Below, piece after piece: positions 11,777 to 22,736 of a stretch of DNA of 64,000 nt. The first letter of the stretch is position 1, and every line of letters starts with the position of its first letter. Location: positions 785,051 to 849,050 of the forward strand of contig CACRSC010000004.1 in assembly GCA_902651635.1 (NCBI GenBank). Direction: 5' to 3'. This stretch comes from Mastigamoeba balamuthi. Taxonomy: Eukaryota; Evosea; Mastigamoebida; Mastigamoebidae. Below the pieces are notes generated by a model. That model made no database searches, was not told the origin of the DNA, and was given only the letters and a program-made list of their open reading frames with translations. A program made the translations under genes and the position numbers.

Positions 11777-12913
11777 ATGCAGAGCATCAAGCTGGTGGTC
11801 GTCGGTGGTACGCGTCCGCCTCCCGCCACCCCCCCGTCGGCCTCCCCGCCCGCCTGCGCGCCGTCCGCCGCCGGGTCTCAGGCCGCCGAATTCGCGATTA
11901 GTGGGGGCGGCGAACCCGCCGATTGAATCTCTTCCCTCTCGATTCTCAACAGCGCCCACACCCCCTTGCCTCCCCGTCCTCCCGCAGACGGTGCAGTCGG
12001 GAAGACGTGCTTGCTCATTTCGTACACGTCGAACTCGTTCCCCCAGGCACGCCGGCGGCGCAGTGTTGGCGGTGGGACTCCCATGCGGTTTGCTAATGAG
12101 GCTTTCTTTCTGCTCGTGCTGTGTGGCTGCGCCCACACACTCTCTCCCTGTTCCTGTATTGCGCCCTCTCTCCCCTTTGGTGTGCCTCGCGCGCTGCAGG
12201 AGTATGTCCCGACTGTCTTCGACAACTACAGCGCCAACGTCATGGTCGACAACAAGACGGTGTCGCTGGGCCTGTGGGATACCGCAGGACAGGAGGATTA
12301 CGACAGGTTCTTTGCGCTTTTTGCCCGCCGCCCGCCCTCGCCTCTTTTTAGAACGAGTTTGATTTTTTGTTCGAAAATGTGGACTCTGGGTCTGACACCG
12401 GTTATTGCCGAAACTCCCTCTCCGGACACACAGGCTGCGGCCGCTGTCGTATCCGCAGACGGACGTATTCCTCATCTGCTTCTCGATTGTCTCCGTGACG
12501 TCGTATCAGAACGTCAAGACCAAGGTTTGCTCTCCACAGCCTCTTTACTTTCCCCCCCTACATCGCAGTATTCGGCTGAGGTCCCCTCTCCTCTCCACGT
12601 GGCGCGCGCGCAGTGGTGGCCCGAGGTGACGCACCACTGCCCCAACAGCAAGATCATCCTCGTCGGCACCAAGATCGACCTGCGCGACGACAGGGAGTCG
12701 CTCGAGCGCCTGCGCGAGAAGAACCAGCAGCCGATCAACTACCAGCAGGGCGAGCAGCTCGCGCGCGACATCAAGGCGTACTGCTACATGGAGTGCTCGG
12801 CGCTCACGCAGCGCGGGCTCAAGTCTGTATTCGACGAGGCGATCAAGTGCGTCATCTTCCCCGACAAGGACCGCAAGAAGAAGGGCAGCGGCAAGGCCTG
12901 CCAGATCTTGTGA
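11777..12913 (+). CDS. Rac/Rho-family small GTPase (second)
   Basis: Exons are 11777-11807, 11988-12046, 12200-12306, 12434-12524 and 12614-12913. Motifs are [64 protein letters not shown] and [11 protein letters not shown]. The C-terminus is basic and ends CQIL, a geranylgeranylation-type CaaX. Intron 2 uses a GC donor (CCCCAG|GCACGC). Intron positions differ from the 6.3-kb Rac gene: intron 1 cuts the P-loop earlier and there is an extra intron after NVKTK. The two are therefore old paralogues rather than a recent duplication. Confidence 0.95.
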
Positions 12914-13388
12914 AGCGGCGGGCGACCCCGCAAGTGAGCGCTGGCTGGCCGTGGACGTGGGAGGTTCTTTTTTCTCGATATCGTCATAATTCGCACTCAA
13001 CAACAACAAAAAGGGGGAACAGAAACACTGTCTGGGGGGATCTACCCGCTCGCCCTGCGAAGCCGCTCCCTTCTCACCGTCTCCCCCTACTGCACGGGAG
13101 CTGCACGGGGCACACATACCCGGCGGCGACAGTGCTCCTGGGAGAGGCGGTGGAGGGGAGGTGTGCCTCCGGGGAGATCCTCCTGGCACCACCATCACGT
13201 CACCCAATAGTGAACACTGAACAAACACACCTTTATACCTTCCCCTCGTGTCCAGAGTTCCGTGTCCAGGGGGGCACGGCCGTTGCATCCGGGAATCCCC
13301 CCCCCCCCGCTTCGATTTCGAATCTTTGACCGCTGCTGCGGTTGCCCACTTCATTTTTGCTCGGCGCTGCGGCAGCGGTGCTGCAAAA
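12914..13388. other. Intergenic region
   Basis: About 475 bp between the second Rac gene and the phosphatase gene. I see no coding region, RNA gene or clear repeat. A run of about 10 C precedes the phosphatase start by about 80 bp. Confidence 0.6.
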
Positions 13389-14457
13389 ATGATGGAGCAG
13401 GCGCACCCACGCGACGTGCTCAACGCCCTCATCTGCCACCACGCCACGGTCCTCGACGCGCGCCCCAGCGGTTCGCCCCTCCGCAGCGTCCACCCCCCCG
13501 CCACCCTCTGGGCCTCCCAGCCAACCCCGGCCGCGATCTCTCGTTGCCAGATTCCCCGGATCGCGTGGCCCACGCCGTCTGCGCCGACCCCGAGGCCTGC
13601 GACGTCGTCCAGGCGCTCGACGCGCACGGCAGGGCCTGGCGATCGCTCCCCCTGCTGGTCCTCGGCGGGCCCGGCCCCTGCGAGCGCGTCCTGCGCGCTG
13701 TGGGCCCCGCTGGCGTCGCCGTCCGCCCCGTCCGTGGCGGCGCCGAGGCCGTGCTGGCGTGCTACCCCTTCCTCTCGCTCTCCGCCCCCGCCCCGGCGCT
13801 TCCCCTCTCCGAGTGCCCCTGCGAGGTCGTCGAGGGCACGCACGCTCGCCTCCCTCCGCCTCCCCTCTCGGGGACCACCGCGACTGACGGGGCCGGAGCC
13901 GCCAGGGGCCGTGTACGTGGGGGGCATCAACGCGCGCGAGTGGGTGCACGCGCTGGGCATCACGCACGTGCTCAACTGCTGCGGAGAGGGCGTGCCCCTG
14001 GGGGCCGGGGTGCACGAGAAGGTCTGCGCGGTCGAGGACGAGAGCGACGAGCGCATCTCGGGCTTCTTCCCCGTGGCCTACGACTTCATCGGTGCGCCAG
14101 CTCGGCTGGCCAGCCCCTCCCCCCTCCACTGCCTGACACCCGCCTTGAAGAGGAGGCGCGGAGCAAGGGAGGCAGAGTGCTGGTCCACTGCGCGATGGGG
14201 CTCAGCAGGTCCGCTGTGATTGCGTGCGCATACATGATTCGCAGGTACGGGATGAACCACTACGAGGCGCTCAAGGAGGTTCAGAGGCACCGGCCGTCGA
14301 TCAACCCAAACCCAGGTTGGCAGTGCCACCCAGCCCCCTCGCCCTCCTCTCCCCTCTCAGGCTGCCTTCCTTACCACATCCCCTCCGACCAATAGGGTTT
14401 CTGAAACAACTCTACATGTACCACATTGCTCTGAGAACACGGAAAAGAACAATCTAG
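13389..14457 (+). CDS. Dual-specificity protein phosphatase with N-terminal rhodanese-like region
   Basis: Exons are 13389-13470 (approximate end), about 13521-13835, 13906-14091, 14151-14315 and 14396-14457. The C-terminal half is a DSP domain: CEVVEGAVYVGG, ITHVLNCCGE, then VLVHCAMGLSRS with the catalytic HCX5R loop and general acid Asp in the upstream DESDER stretch. The N-terminal part (DVLNALICHHATVLDAR, LPLLVLGG) has the pattern of the rhodanese/CDC25-like docking module of MAP kinase phosphatases, without an obvious catalytic Cys. MAP kinase dephosphorylation is the likely role by family. The second intron appears to use a GC donor (GAGG|GCACGC), since that splice gives the family consensus at the DSP start. 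Confidence 0.83.
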
Positions 14458-14641
14458 CACAGGACATCCGATCCTGGAGCCCAACCGCGACCGACGCCGG
14501 GTACAGTGCACACGGCTATCTCACAGCGCAAACGCAGGCGCATGCGGCGTGCTGCCACTTGCGCGGAAAGAGAAAGCGTCCATTCGTTCAATGCGGACGG
14601 AGCAAGCCCGCCTCTGAGTAAGACAAAACAGCACCGTTGTT

Positions 14642-16425
14642 TCAATTGATACGAGGCTTGTCCGTCTTGCGCAATAGAGGGGTCGTCAGCTGGTTGCGCT
14701 TGTGTATACACTTGGCGATCTGGAAGGAGCAAACGGTCGCCACCACAATGAGGACGACCCCGCCGAGGCCGATGGACAGGTACATCCACCCGGCTTTGAT
14801 GCACATACTGACGCAATGCCTGGGCTTCCCCTCCGACACCGGCAGGCACACGTCCCCGTAGCACCAGTGGCAGTTGCCGTCGTCGGTGCAGCTCGTGCAG
14901 TCTGACCACTGCCGGCACGAGGCAACAGGGGACGGGGACGCCGAGCTCGAGTAATTCGGGCAGTGCGAGCCATCGATGCAGGTCCCGTTGCACCAGTCGC
15001 ACCCGGCGTAGAGATCGCACGCCGGCCTGGTGAGCCAGTCGCACTGCATGCAGGGTATGCCGGGCGCCTGGCACCTGTCGGCAGACGGGCACCACGAGCA
15101 CCCGGGGCAGCCGCTCTGGTCCTTGATCTCGTAGCAAGAGGGGCAGCCGTGCCCGATGGCCGTGCAGTTCTTAGTCGCAGCGCACCACATGCACCCGGGA
15201 AGGCGGTCGCAAACGCCCTGCGACAGCACGTTGGAGCACGTCTCGCAGTACTCGATCGGCGTCTCGGCGCACTTGATGCTGGAGGCGCACCACTGGCAGA
15301 TGTCGGCGAACCGCGAGCAGTCGCCCGGCGTGACGGCGTCGGCGCACGTGAGGCACGTCTCCGTCATCGGTATGCAGTGGCTCTCGGACGCACACCACGT
15401 GCACCCGAGCTGCCGCTGGCACTCGAAGGCGTTGAGGTCGGGGCAGAGGCCGCAGCCGTAGTGCGAGGGCTTGCACTCGGCCGTGCCGAGGCACCAGACG
15501 CAGCCCGCGTGCAGCGCCGACTTGAGGCACGCGGCCTCTGTCGTCGCGTTCTCGCACGGCAGGCACTTGTTCTCGTCGGCGCAGCTCTGCGTGAGCATGC
15601 ACCAGTCGCAGCCCTGCATCTTGGAGCACGTCGCCGGCTTGAGCACCTCCGTGCACCTCGGGCAGTCGTCGGCCGGCTCTGCGCAGTACTCGAGCGACTT
15701 GCAGTACTCGCAGCCCTTCTTGGGGCACTCCCTGCCGTAGTACTTGCACGGCAGGCACCACACCTGCGCCGGCTGGCACTGGCCCGTCGGCTCGCACCAC
15801 ACGCAGCCCGTGGCGTTGGCGCACTGGCCCTGGCTCGCGTGCCTCGAGCAGTCGGGGTGCGGGCCGTTGTCCGCCAGCCCGCGCACGGGCGCCGCCGCCG
15901 CCGTCCTGGCCGCCTCGACGCACTCGTCGGGGACCTCTGGCCCGCCCCCCTCGCACGTCGCTGCACAGATCCCCCCCAGCGCCACGTCAGCCACACCCTC
16001 GGCACCCCCATCCCAGCCAGCGCACAGCGGACGGAGGCCTCGACGGCCTCGACCACGAGAGAGGAGGGCCCGGGGGAGGCCAGGCGGAGGGCCAGGGGCC
16101 CCGCGGGGTCGCCAGAGGCCAGCAGCAGCGCAGACGACTCGGCGCAGCGCGACCCCCGAGACGCGGCGCCGAACGCGACGACGGCGCGCGAGAGGCCGCC
16201 GGGCGTCGCGGCCCGGACCTCGACGTCCACGGGCAGGTCGGAGCAGACGACGAGGCGGACGGCGAGGGCGTACGGGTGCGGCGGCGCGGGGCGGGCCGAG
16301 GAGCCCGCGACTGCGGGGGCCACGACGAGGGCCGACGACGTGTCCCAGGCGAGCGGGGCGGCGCTCCCCTCGCAGCACGCGGCGAGGGCGAGCAGCGCCA
16401 GCGGCAGAAGCGCGGGGCGGGCCAT
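14642..16425 (-). CDS. Type I membrane protein with ten PSI-like cysteine-rich repeats
   Basis: ATG 16425 opens a signal peptide (MARPALLPLALLALAACC). About 110 residues of beta-rich sequence follow, then after one intron near 15,970-16,010 (limits not resolved) a long Cys-rich region. I count ten units with a core of G-C-x-W/Y-C (for example GCVWCEP, GCEYCKS, GCDWCML, GCTWCAS, NCHWCYG), typical of PSI (plexin-semaphorin-integrin) modules. A single transmembrane helix (MYLSIGLGGVVLIVVATV) and a basic cytosolic tail of about 30 residues close the protein. It is probably a cell-surface or lysosomal receptor or adhesion molecule; no orthologue is recognised. Confidence 0.8.
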
Positions 16426-17441
16426 GGGGGCGGGTTCAGAAGCAGCTGCTATTCCACACACAGCCCACACCGCTGGTGTGGAGTGGCGGGTGACCCGGAT
16501 TCGTGGAAAAGAGAGGAAGGATCTCTCGGAGGGGTATCTTTCCTTTTACGGGAGCCGAATCCTGGAAGGGCAGATTCCAAGATATCGCTTCGAAGCTCGG
16601 GGTAGCAGATTGTGCTTTTGTCTCTCCCTTTTCTGTCTGAGACATCTGTTGGCACCTGATCCCGCGGGCCAACTCCATTAGCTGTGCGTTCTTCTCTGGT
16701 CTGCTGCGGATGGCAATCTTCCCTGTGGCCTTTGGCGTGCAGTTAACAACTGTGGAGACTGGGAAGCGGAGCCACCTTGTTCTGCTGTCTCTGGCAGCAC
16801 ATATGGATCAAGCAACATGCTTCAAGCACTGATACAGTGAGTCTCTTCTGAGCATTGTTGTTTTTTCTGGGGAGGAACGGGGTCGTTTTTCCACCGGGTT
16901 AAGATTCTCTGCGGATCGGACATTCGGTGAGAATCGGAAAAAGAATTTGCTTGTCTTTTGAATTGGATTCAGCTAAGCCCTGCGCCACTCCCGTGAGGGA
17001 ACCCAGCACAGTGCATCACTGGAGCCCCACCGGGACTTGGGTTAAGCCGTGCACCACCTCCAGCAAGTGCAGTGGAGACCCAGCACCCGGCATCACCCAA
17101 GCACACTCGGGACTGAAAACTCAAGACTTCTTCTCCCTGCGCGTTTTGTTCGCCCTCCAAAAAAGCACACTTATGGGTCCGATACCGCTCCCTTCCGAAT
17201 TCAATTTAAAAAGCCAAAATGGCCGCGCCTGCCTCGCGCACCCAACCACCGCCTAGCCTCGCTCCGCGTGATGTACCACCGACTGTGTAGTATGGCTTAC
17301 ACACGCGAAATGCGGCCCCTCCCCCACATCCGATTCTTCAATTCGGTTCGGCGAATCAACTATTATATTTCCCGCGGCTGCTCCTCCGGGCGTTGCGTTG
17401 AGTGATGTTGTGCGCGTGGCGGTGGGGCTTGCGCGGGCGCC
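16426..17441. other. Intergenic region, about 1 kb
   Basis: No gene can be supported. It contains candidate promoter elements near the divergent PSI gene (GGTATCTTT at 16533-16541 and AAGATATCGC at 16579-16588). An ORF at 16927-17256 starts with ATG but has unremarkable composition. I looked for snRNA signatures (ACAGAGA of U6, Sm sites) and found none convincing. Confidence 0.45.
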
Positions 17442-18010
17442 GGTATGCCAAGCTGCGAAGAGGGCGACGGTGACTCCGAGTGCGTCGGGAGCGAGAGGAT
17501 GCAGTGCGTGCACTGGGGTGCTGCTCTTCGCGAGGGTAGGTATGCGACCACCCCGGCTCGTGTCGGCTGGCATGTGGCAGCGATTTCGGCCCGTGCGAGC
17601 ACGCCGACGAGGTGCGTGAGCGGGTCGCGTGGCCTTCGCCCAGAGACTGCTGCACTAGTACGGGGTTATGGACAGACAGCGCGAGTTAGGCTCTCTACGC
17701 CCTTGGAGCTGAGTGTATCTCGCCGAGATCGGCCAAGGGGACGAGGGTGCCCACCTCGCACACGAGCGCTCGCACAGCGCAGTCGCCTCCAATGACGCCG
17801 AGATCCTTACAAGAAGAGGGGCTCGAGGAGCTCCGACAACGTGCGACAAGGCTATCGTCGCTACTGTCAAAAACGAGATTCAGAGACTTCTTGACTTGTC
17901 TCGTCGGCGCGTTCCTGGGGCTCTTCCCAAGGGACAAGCGGGCTCAACTTATTTATCAGTTGTTTGATGGGTTTTATGGAAACAAGTGTGAGCGCGCGGG
18001 TGAGTGTGTC
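17442..18010 (+). CDS. Possible small gene of unknown function, structure unresolved
   Basis: Exon 1 could start at the ATG near 17442 (MPSCEEGDGDSECVGSER) and end at a good donor (GAGG|GTAGGT, about 17536). Downstream the stretch from ATG 17790 reads as amphipathic helix then hydrophobic (MTPRSLQEEGLEELRQRAT, FLTCLVGAFLGLFP), open past 18,010 into the antisense of the dynein gene. A second frame, from about 17713, is also open and looks equally plausible (YLAEIGQGDEGAHLAHE). I cannot join the pieces with certainty, and the true end is probably an intron donor near 17988. Function unknown. Confidence 0.3.
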
Positions 18011-21000
18011 ACTGTCTGGCCGAGGCGTCGAGCACTGCCTCGAGCTTGGTGCGCTCGGCGGCCTCGTCGGGCGCCTTGCCCCCCTGCAGCACCAGCGCCG
18101 GGTGCACGATGCGGTACACGCTCAGCGTCCCTGCGTCCGAGGCTGCGGCAATGATGTTGCCCTTGGGGCTGAACAGCACTCCCGTCAGCCTCTCTGCGGT
18201 CTTCTCCACGTGCACAGGGTCCATACTGCGGCAGGGTGTCAGCGAATGAAGAACCGACGAAAAAGCGCACGTGGAGTTGGCGAGGTCCCAGATCTGGAAT
18301 GTCTTCCCGGTGACGCAGGCGAAGACGGTCGAGGACGTGGAGGACCAGCAGACGTCCGTGGGGTACTCGGCGGCGGGCTCGGTGATGCCACCCTTGCCCC
18401 CGCTGTCGAGGTTGAGGCTCAGGACGGGGTACGGCCGGTCGTGGTCCCACAGGCGCAGCGTCCAGTCGGCCCCGGCCGTCAGGAACGCCGCCGGGTGGAA
18501 CGGCGACCACCGCACCTTCAGCACCGGCCCCACGTGCCCCACATACGTCTGCAGGTATTGGTCGCTGTACGATGCCGAGCACTTGTGGCAAGTGCCTCCC
18601 TCGGTCCCGACCACATAGATCTAACCGTTCCAGGCATTGAGCACGGATACTGAGCTGAAGGGCGGTGGGAGGTGCGAGTCCGCACGCTCTTGAGGAACGG
18701 GTGGAAGTCGGCGGTGAGGGCTCCGGCGTAGCGGAGGGCGCCAGCGCCGCCCTGCGAGCCATGCGTGCGGGCGGGGTTCGGGCCCGCGTTGAGGCGCATG
18801 AGCTCGGCCTTGACCTCGAGCCCCCTGCGCATCCCCCACTGCAGGACACGCCCGTCGGTCGCTGCCGACACCAGCGTCCCACCAGTCTCCGTCTGCTGCT
18901 CCACCCACCGGATGTCCCACACGGGGTCGCTGTGCCTGGTCGCGCTGTCCGCGCTGGTCAGCGCGGGGGTCGTCGCCGCTGCTCCGCTGCGGGCCAGGTT
19001 GTAGACGTGGAGGGCCCCGTCTGCCATGCCGGCGGCCAGCAGAGAAGTGTGCCTCGCGGAGAACGCCAGCGCCGTGACGCCGAACTGCGTGCGGATGATG
19101 TGCTCGGGATGGCAGATGTTGCGGGTCGACCACACGAGGATGAGGCCGGCCGACCGGTACCGCTCGCGGCTGTCGAAAGACCCGTACCCGACGGCGATCT
19201 TGTCGACAGCGCTCTCCTGGGCGCTCCACACGACACAGCTGATGTTCCTGTTGTCCGTCAGCCCCGGTACCTTGAGCCTCCACAACTCCTCTAGGGCCTT
19301 GACCGGAGGCGGTGGCGGTGCCAGGTTCTGCGCCGAGGACGTCGCTGTTGCCGCGCCCTCCGCAGGCTTCTCCTTGGCAGGTGCAGCTGAAGCAGCCTGC
19401 ACTGGCCGCTGGCCAGGAGGAACGGACTGCGCTGGCGCCGGAGTGGCGACCGGGGCAGGGACCTCTTGCGATGGCGGAGCATCTCCCGAGATGGCCGACT
19501 TGTATGAGCGCAGGGTGGCGTGCTCGGAGTTCTGAACGACAGCGCGCTCGAGCAGCTTGAGGGACGACAGCACGTTGTCGCTCGCGCACAGGGCGCGCAG
19601 CTCGGCCCTGTTGCGTGCGTTGACGGCCTCTGGGAGCTGGTCGGTGGGGTCCACGTCGACCCAAGCGCCTGGCTCCTGTGCCAGCTCGCGCATCAGGTCC
19701 GTGTTGATCTTCCCGTCAGTAGTCCCTCCGCTATCTGCGGCCTCTGTCGCAGACACAGGCTCCTCGCGTGCTCGCGGGACGTCAGAGGCGGTCACCGAGG
19801 GCATCTGGAACGACGACTCTGTGGCGAAGCAGTCGGCGATGTCCGACTCCGATGCCATGGCCGAGGCGTCCTTGGATGCCGGCGGGGCCACTTGGACGTC
19901 CTTGAACTTGCGCAGTGGCACGTTTGTCTGAGCCTCGCGCGCCACCAAGGACTCATTTCCGAGCTCTGGTCATGCTGGTCAGCACTGTCTACGGATGGGA
20001 GACACAAGGAGATACTCACTGTTCTTCTTGAGCAGGGTCTCGTAACGCGAGTTGCGGTCCTTGGCGTCGTCCGAGGCAGGAGACCCGTCGTCGATGCAAC
20101 AGCTCTCGATGCTCAGCAGCCACTCCGTCTCCGTCTCGGCGAGGATGATGGAGATGTGCTCGTCCGGGTTGATGTCAGTCTCCTCCCTGTCCAGGGCTGC
20201 AGCCTGCGGGGGGGAACTCGGCTCAGAGACAAACATCCGGCTCCCTGGCTGCCACGTACGGCAATCGAGGCAGTTGACTCGGGCATCGGGGGCATCCCGG
20301 CTGTGACCCCGGGCCCGGCTTCTTCGGCAGCACCCTGCTTCGCTCGCGGGCTGCCCTTCGTCGACTTACCCGTCACCGACCCGACGTCGCTCAACGACGT
20401 GCTGGACCAATCACACCCGGGACACCAGCCAGTCAGCCAGCCACCGCCGAGGCGACGCTCACCTCTTGTGGACAGATCTCGGCGTGGACGCGACCGACGT
20501 CGATGCCACGGACGGCGTGTCCGACGCCACGATCGACAGCCCGACGCTGAACGACGACCTGGTCTCCCAGTCGCTGGGCGTCCTTGTCCCCCTCGACGAC
20601 TCGGCCTGCGGATCGAGGCAGAGGGACCCCTCCCCGCGTCAGCCGCCACTCCCGCCTCGCGCCTCGCGCACCCTGAGCTCCGAGAGGAGGTTGTGGCCGC
20701 CGAGGACCGAGGGCTTGAGCGACAGCAGGCTCTTGGGGGTGACGTCGTAGCCGTCCTCGTCCTTGACGACGACCGCGGGCACCGACTCGGACCTGCCGCC
20801 CCCCCTGCGCCGGGTGCCGGTGCCCCACACGGAGCTCGCGAGGCTGCGCGAGGACTTGGACCCCGAGATGGTCGAGGCGGCGTCGCCGTGGACCGAGGGG
20901 GCGTGCGGGCGGCGCGAGGCCCGCGAGACGCCGACGCCGGCCTGGCCACCGCCGTGGCGCTCCCGCTTCTTGCTGCTGCTCGAGTCGCTGGTGTGGCTCA

Positions 21001-21088
21001 CGGCCGTCATGGCGCTGAAGACGCTGTGGAGGCTCGGCCTCCCTCCGGCCCGCACGGGAGCGGGCATGGCCCCTTGGTCCGCCATCTC
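18009..21088 (-). CDS. DNAI4: Axonemal dynein intermediate chain, DNAI4 (WDR78/IC138) type
   Basis: A WD-repeat protein of about eight exons beginning MADQGAMPAPVRAGG. The N-terminal exon carries a WDR78 hallmark, VVKDEDGYDVTPKSL. Further exons follow introns such as GTGCGC...ATCCGCAG (about 20,675-20,610) and GTGAGC...GGTCCAG. The middle has ETETEWLLSIES and AREAQTNVPLRKFKDVQ, matching the region before the propeller in WDR78. The WD propeller runs from about 19,300 to 18,100 (WSAQESAVDKIAVGYGSFD, DPVWDIRWVEQQ, VLKVRWSPFHPAAFLTAGAD). The family member is an intermediate chain of the I1/f inner-arm dynein, so this gene implies a motile flagellum. The terminal exon is 18614-18009. Confidence 0.8.
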
Positions 21089-21273
21089 CTCCTGCCCTCT
21101 GCTGATCTCGTCTGCCAAAAATAGCCCCAAGCAATCTGGGCGCAGATATTTGTCGCTCTCCGCTCGCGTGTGGTTGGGGGATATTGGGGATATTATCGAG
21201 GTTAGGGAGGTTCATTCGCACCGTCTCCGGTATTTTCCAACCGTACGCGAGGTGTGCCGCTCGCTGGCGCAAA

Positions 21274-22596
21274 TGAACGAGACTGAAGCGCTGGAGTTCG
21301 CCAAGTCTCTCGACTGGGCGCGCTGTGCGTTCTCGCGAACTCGTCCCTCCCGCCCCCCCCGGTCTCCTCTCTCTCCCCCACTTCCACTGACCCTCTGCGG
21401 GGGTCTTGTCCCCGCGTTTGTCCCAGGGACCCAGGACGACGCCGTGCGCAAGCTCCTGGGCGACATCCGCTCGCACGTCGACGCCAAGACGAGCGCGGAG
21501 AAGGGTCCGTGCTCCCTCTCCTCCCTCCCCTCTCCTTGGCTTGCCGGCCCGCCCCGCGCGCAAATGTTATATTTACTCGACCCCACTCGCCCTGCTCTCC
21601 CTTGCGGGCTGGGCTGCAAATAATGTAAACACAGGCGCCGCGGCACCTGACGCAGCGGCGGCCGCGGCCGACGACAACAAGATCAAGCTGGTCGTGGTCG
21701 GCGACGGCGCTGTGGGCAAGACGTGCATGCTCGTCGTGTTCTCCACCCGCACCTTCCCCGAGGAGTACGTTCCCACGGTGTTCGAGAACTACACCGGTAC
21801 TTCCCTTCCCTTCCTCTCCCTTCCCTTCCCTTCCCTCTCTGCCCTGCGAGCGGAGCCACCACAACCGCGAGTGGAAGTCGCCTGACCGCTGCGACAGCGA
21901 CGACGAAGATCGGCCAGAGGGACGTGTCGCTGCACCTGTGGGATACCGCGGGGCAGGAGGAGTACGACAGGCTGCGGCCGCTGAGCTATCCCGGCACGGA
22001 TGTCGTGCTGCTGTGCTTCAGCACCATCTCGCTCTCGTCGTACGAGGCCGTGACCGAGAAGTGGGCCCCCGAGATCAAGCACTACCTGCCGCGCGTGCCC
22101 TCGATCGTCGTCGGCCTCAAGACGGACCTGCGCGCCACCAACACCCCCGACCCCAACACCCTCAAGTGCGAGCCCATCACTCCCGAGATGGTACGCGCGT
22201 GCCCTTCCACCCCTTCCTCCTCCTCCTCCTGACGGCGGTCGCTGCTGCCAGGGCGCCGAGCTCGCTGTGAAGATCGGGGCGCGCAAGTACCTCGAGGCCT
22301 CGGCCAAGGAGATGAAGGGCATCGACGAGATCTTCACCGAGGCTGTCAGCCTCGTGTGGAGGACGCGCCACCCAGAGGACGTGGTGCCCCGCAGATCGCC
22401 CGCCTCGGGCGCGCCCCAGGACGCCCAGGCCGGGCAGGGGCTCCCCGCGAGGCTCGTGGTCGAGGAGGACGCGACGAGCGACGTCTCGGCGTCGGACGCT
22501 GGCTCCGATGCAGGCGCCAGGCCCAAGGCCTCCTCCAAGAAGCAAGACGCCAAGACCAAAGACAAAACCAACAAGCGCCCGTGCACCATTCTCTAA
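21274..22596 (+). CDS. Rho-family GTPase with about 55-residue N-terminal extension (third)
   Basis: Five exons. Exon 1 starts at ATG 21274 ([17 protein letters not shown]) and ends in a GTGCGT intron. Exon 2 (about 21428-21505) encodes [18 protein letters not shown]. Exon 3 starts about 21634 with an Ala-rich linker and then the GTPase: [17 protein letters not shown] and [12 protein letters not shown]. Exon 4 gives [20 protein letters not shown], and the guanine-base motif reads GLKTDLR. Exon 5 gives [15 protein letters not shown] and a long acidic/Lys-rich tail ending CTIL (CaaX). It is more diverged than the two Rac genes: SAK replaces SALTQ, and it has long N- and C-terminal extensions, which are unusual for Rho proteins. 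Confidence 0.87.
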
Positions 22597-22736
22597 CCCT
22601 CTCCCCTCTTCCCTTCCCCTCTCTCTCCTCCCGCGCCACACTATCAAACAATCCCCCCTCCTTGTCACTTTCGAATCTTCTGGAATCTGCACAGAGAGCC
22701 AAACAGCCAAAAAGCAAAAAGCGAGATTTCTGGAAC

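Noticed and set aside
16785-16900. Possible U6-like start (GGCAGCACATATGG) followed by a T-rich run
   Set aside because: The ACAGAGA box and the catalytic stem of U6 are absent, so the similarity is by chance.
19520-21124. Plus-strand open frame of 534 codons
   Set aside because: Antisense to the DNAI4 exons. The minus strand has conserved WD and WDR78 motifs, and the plus frame has none.
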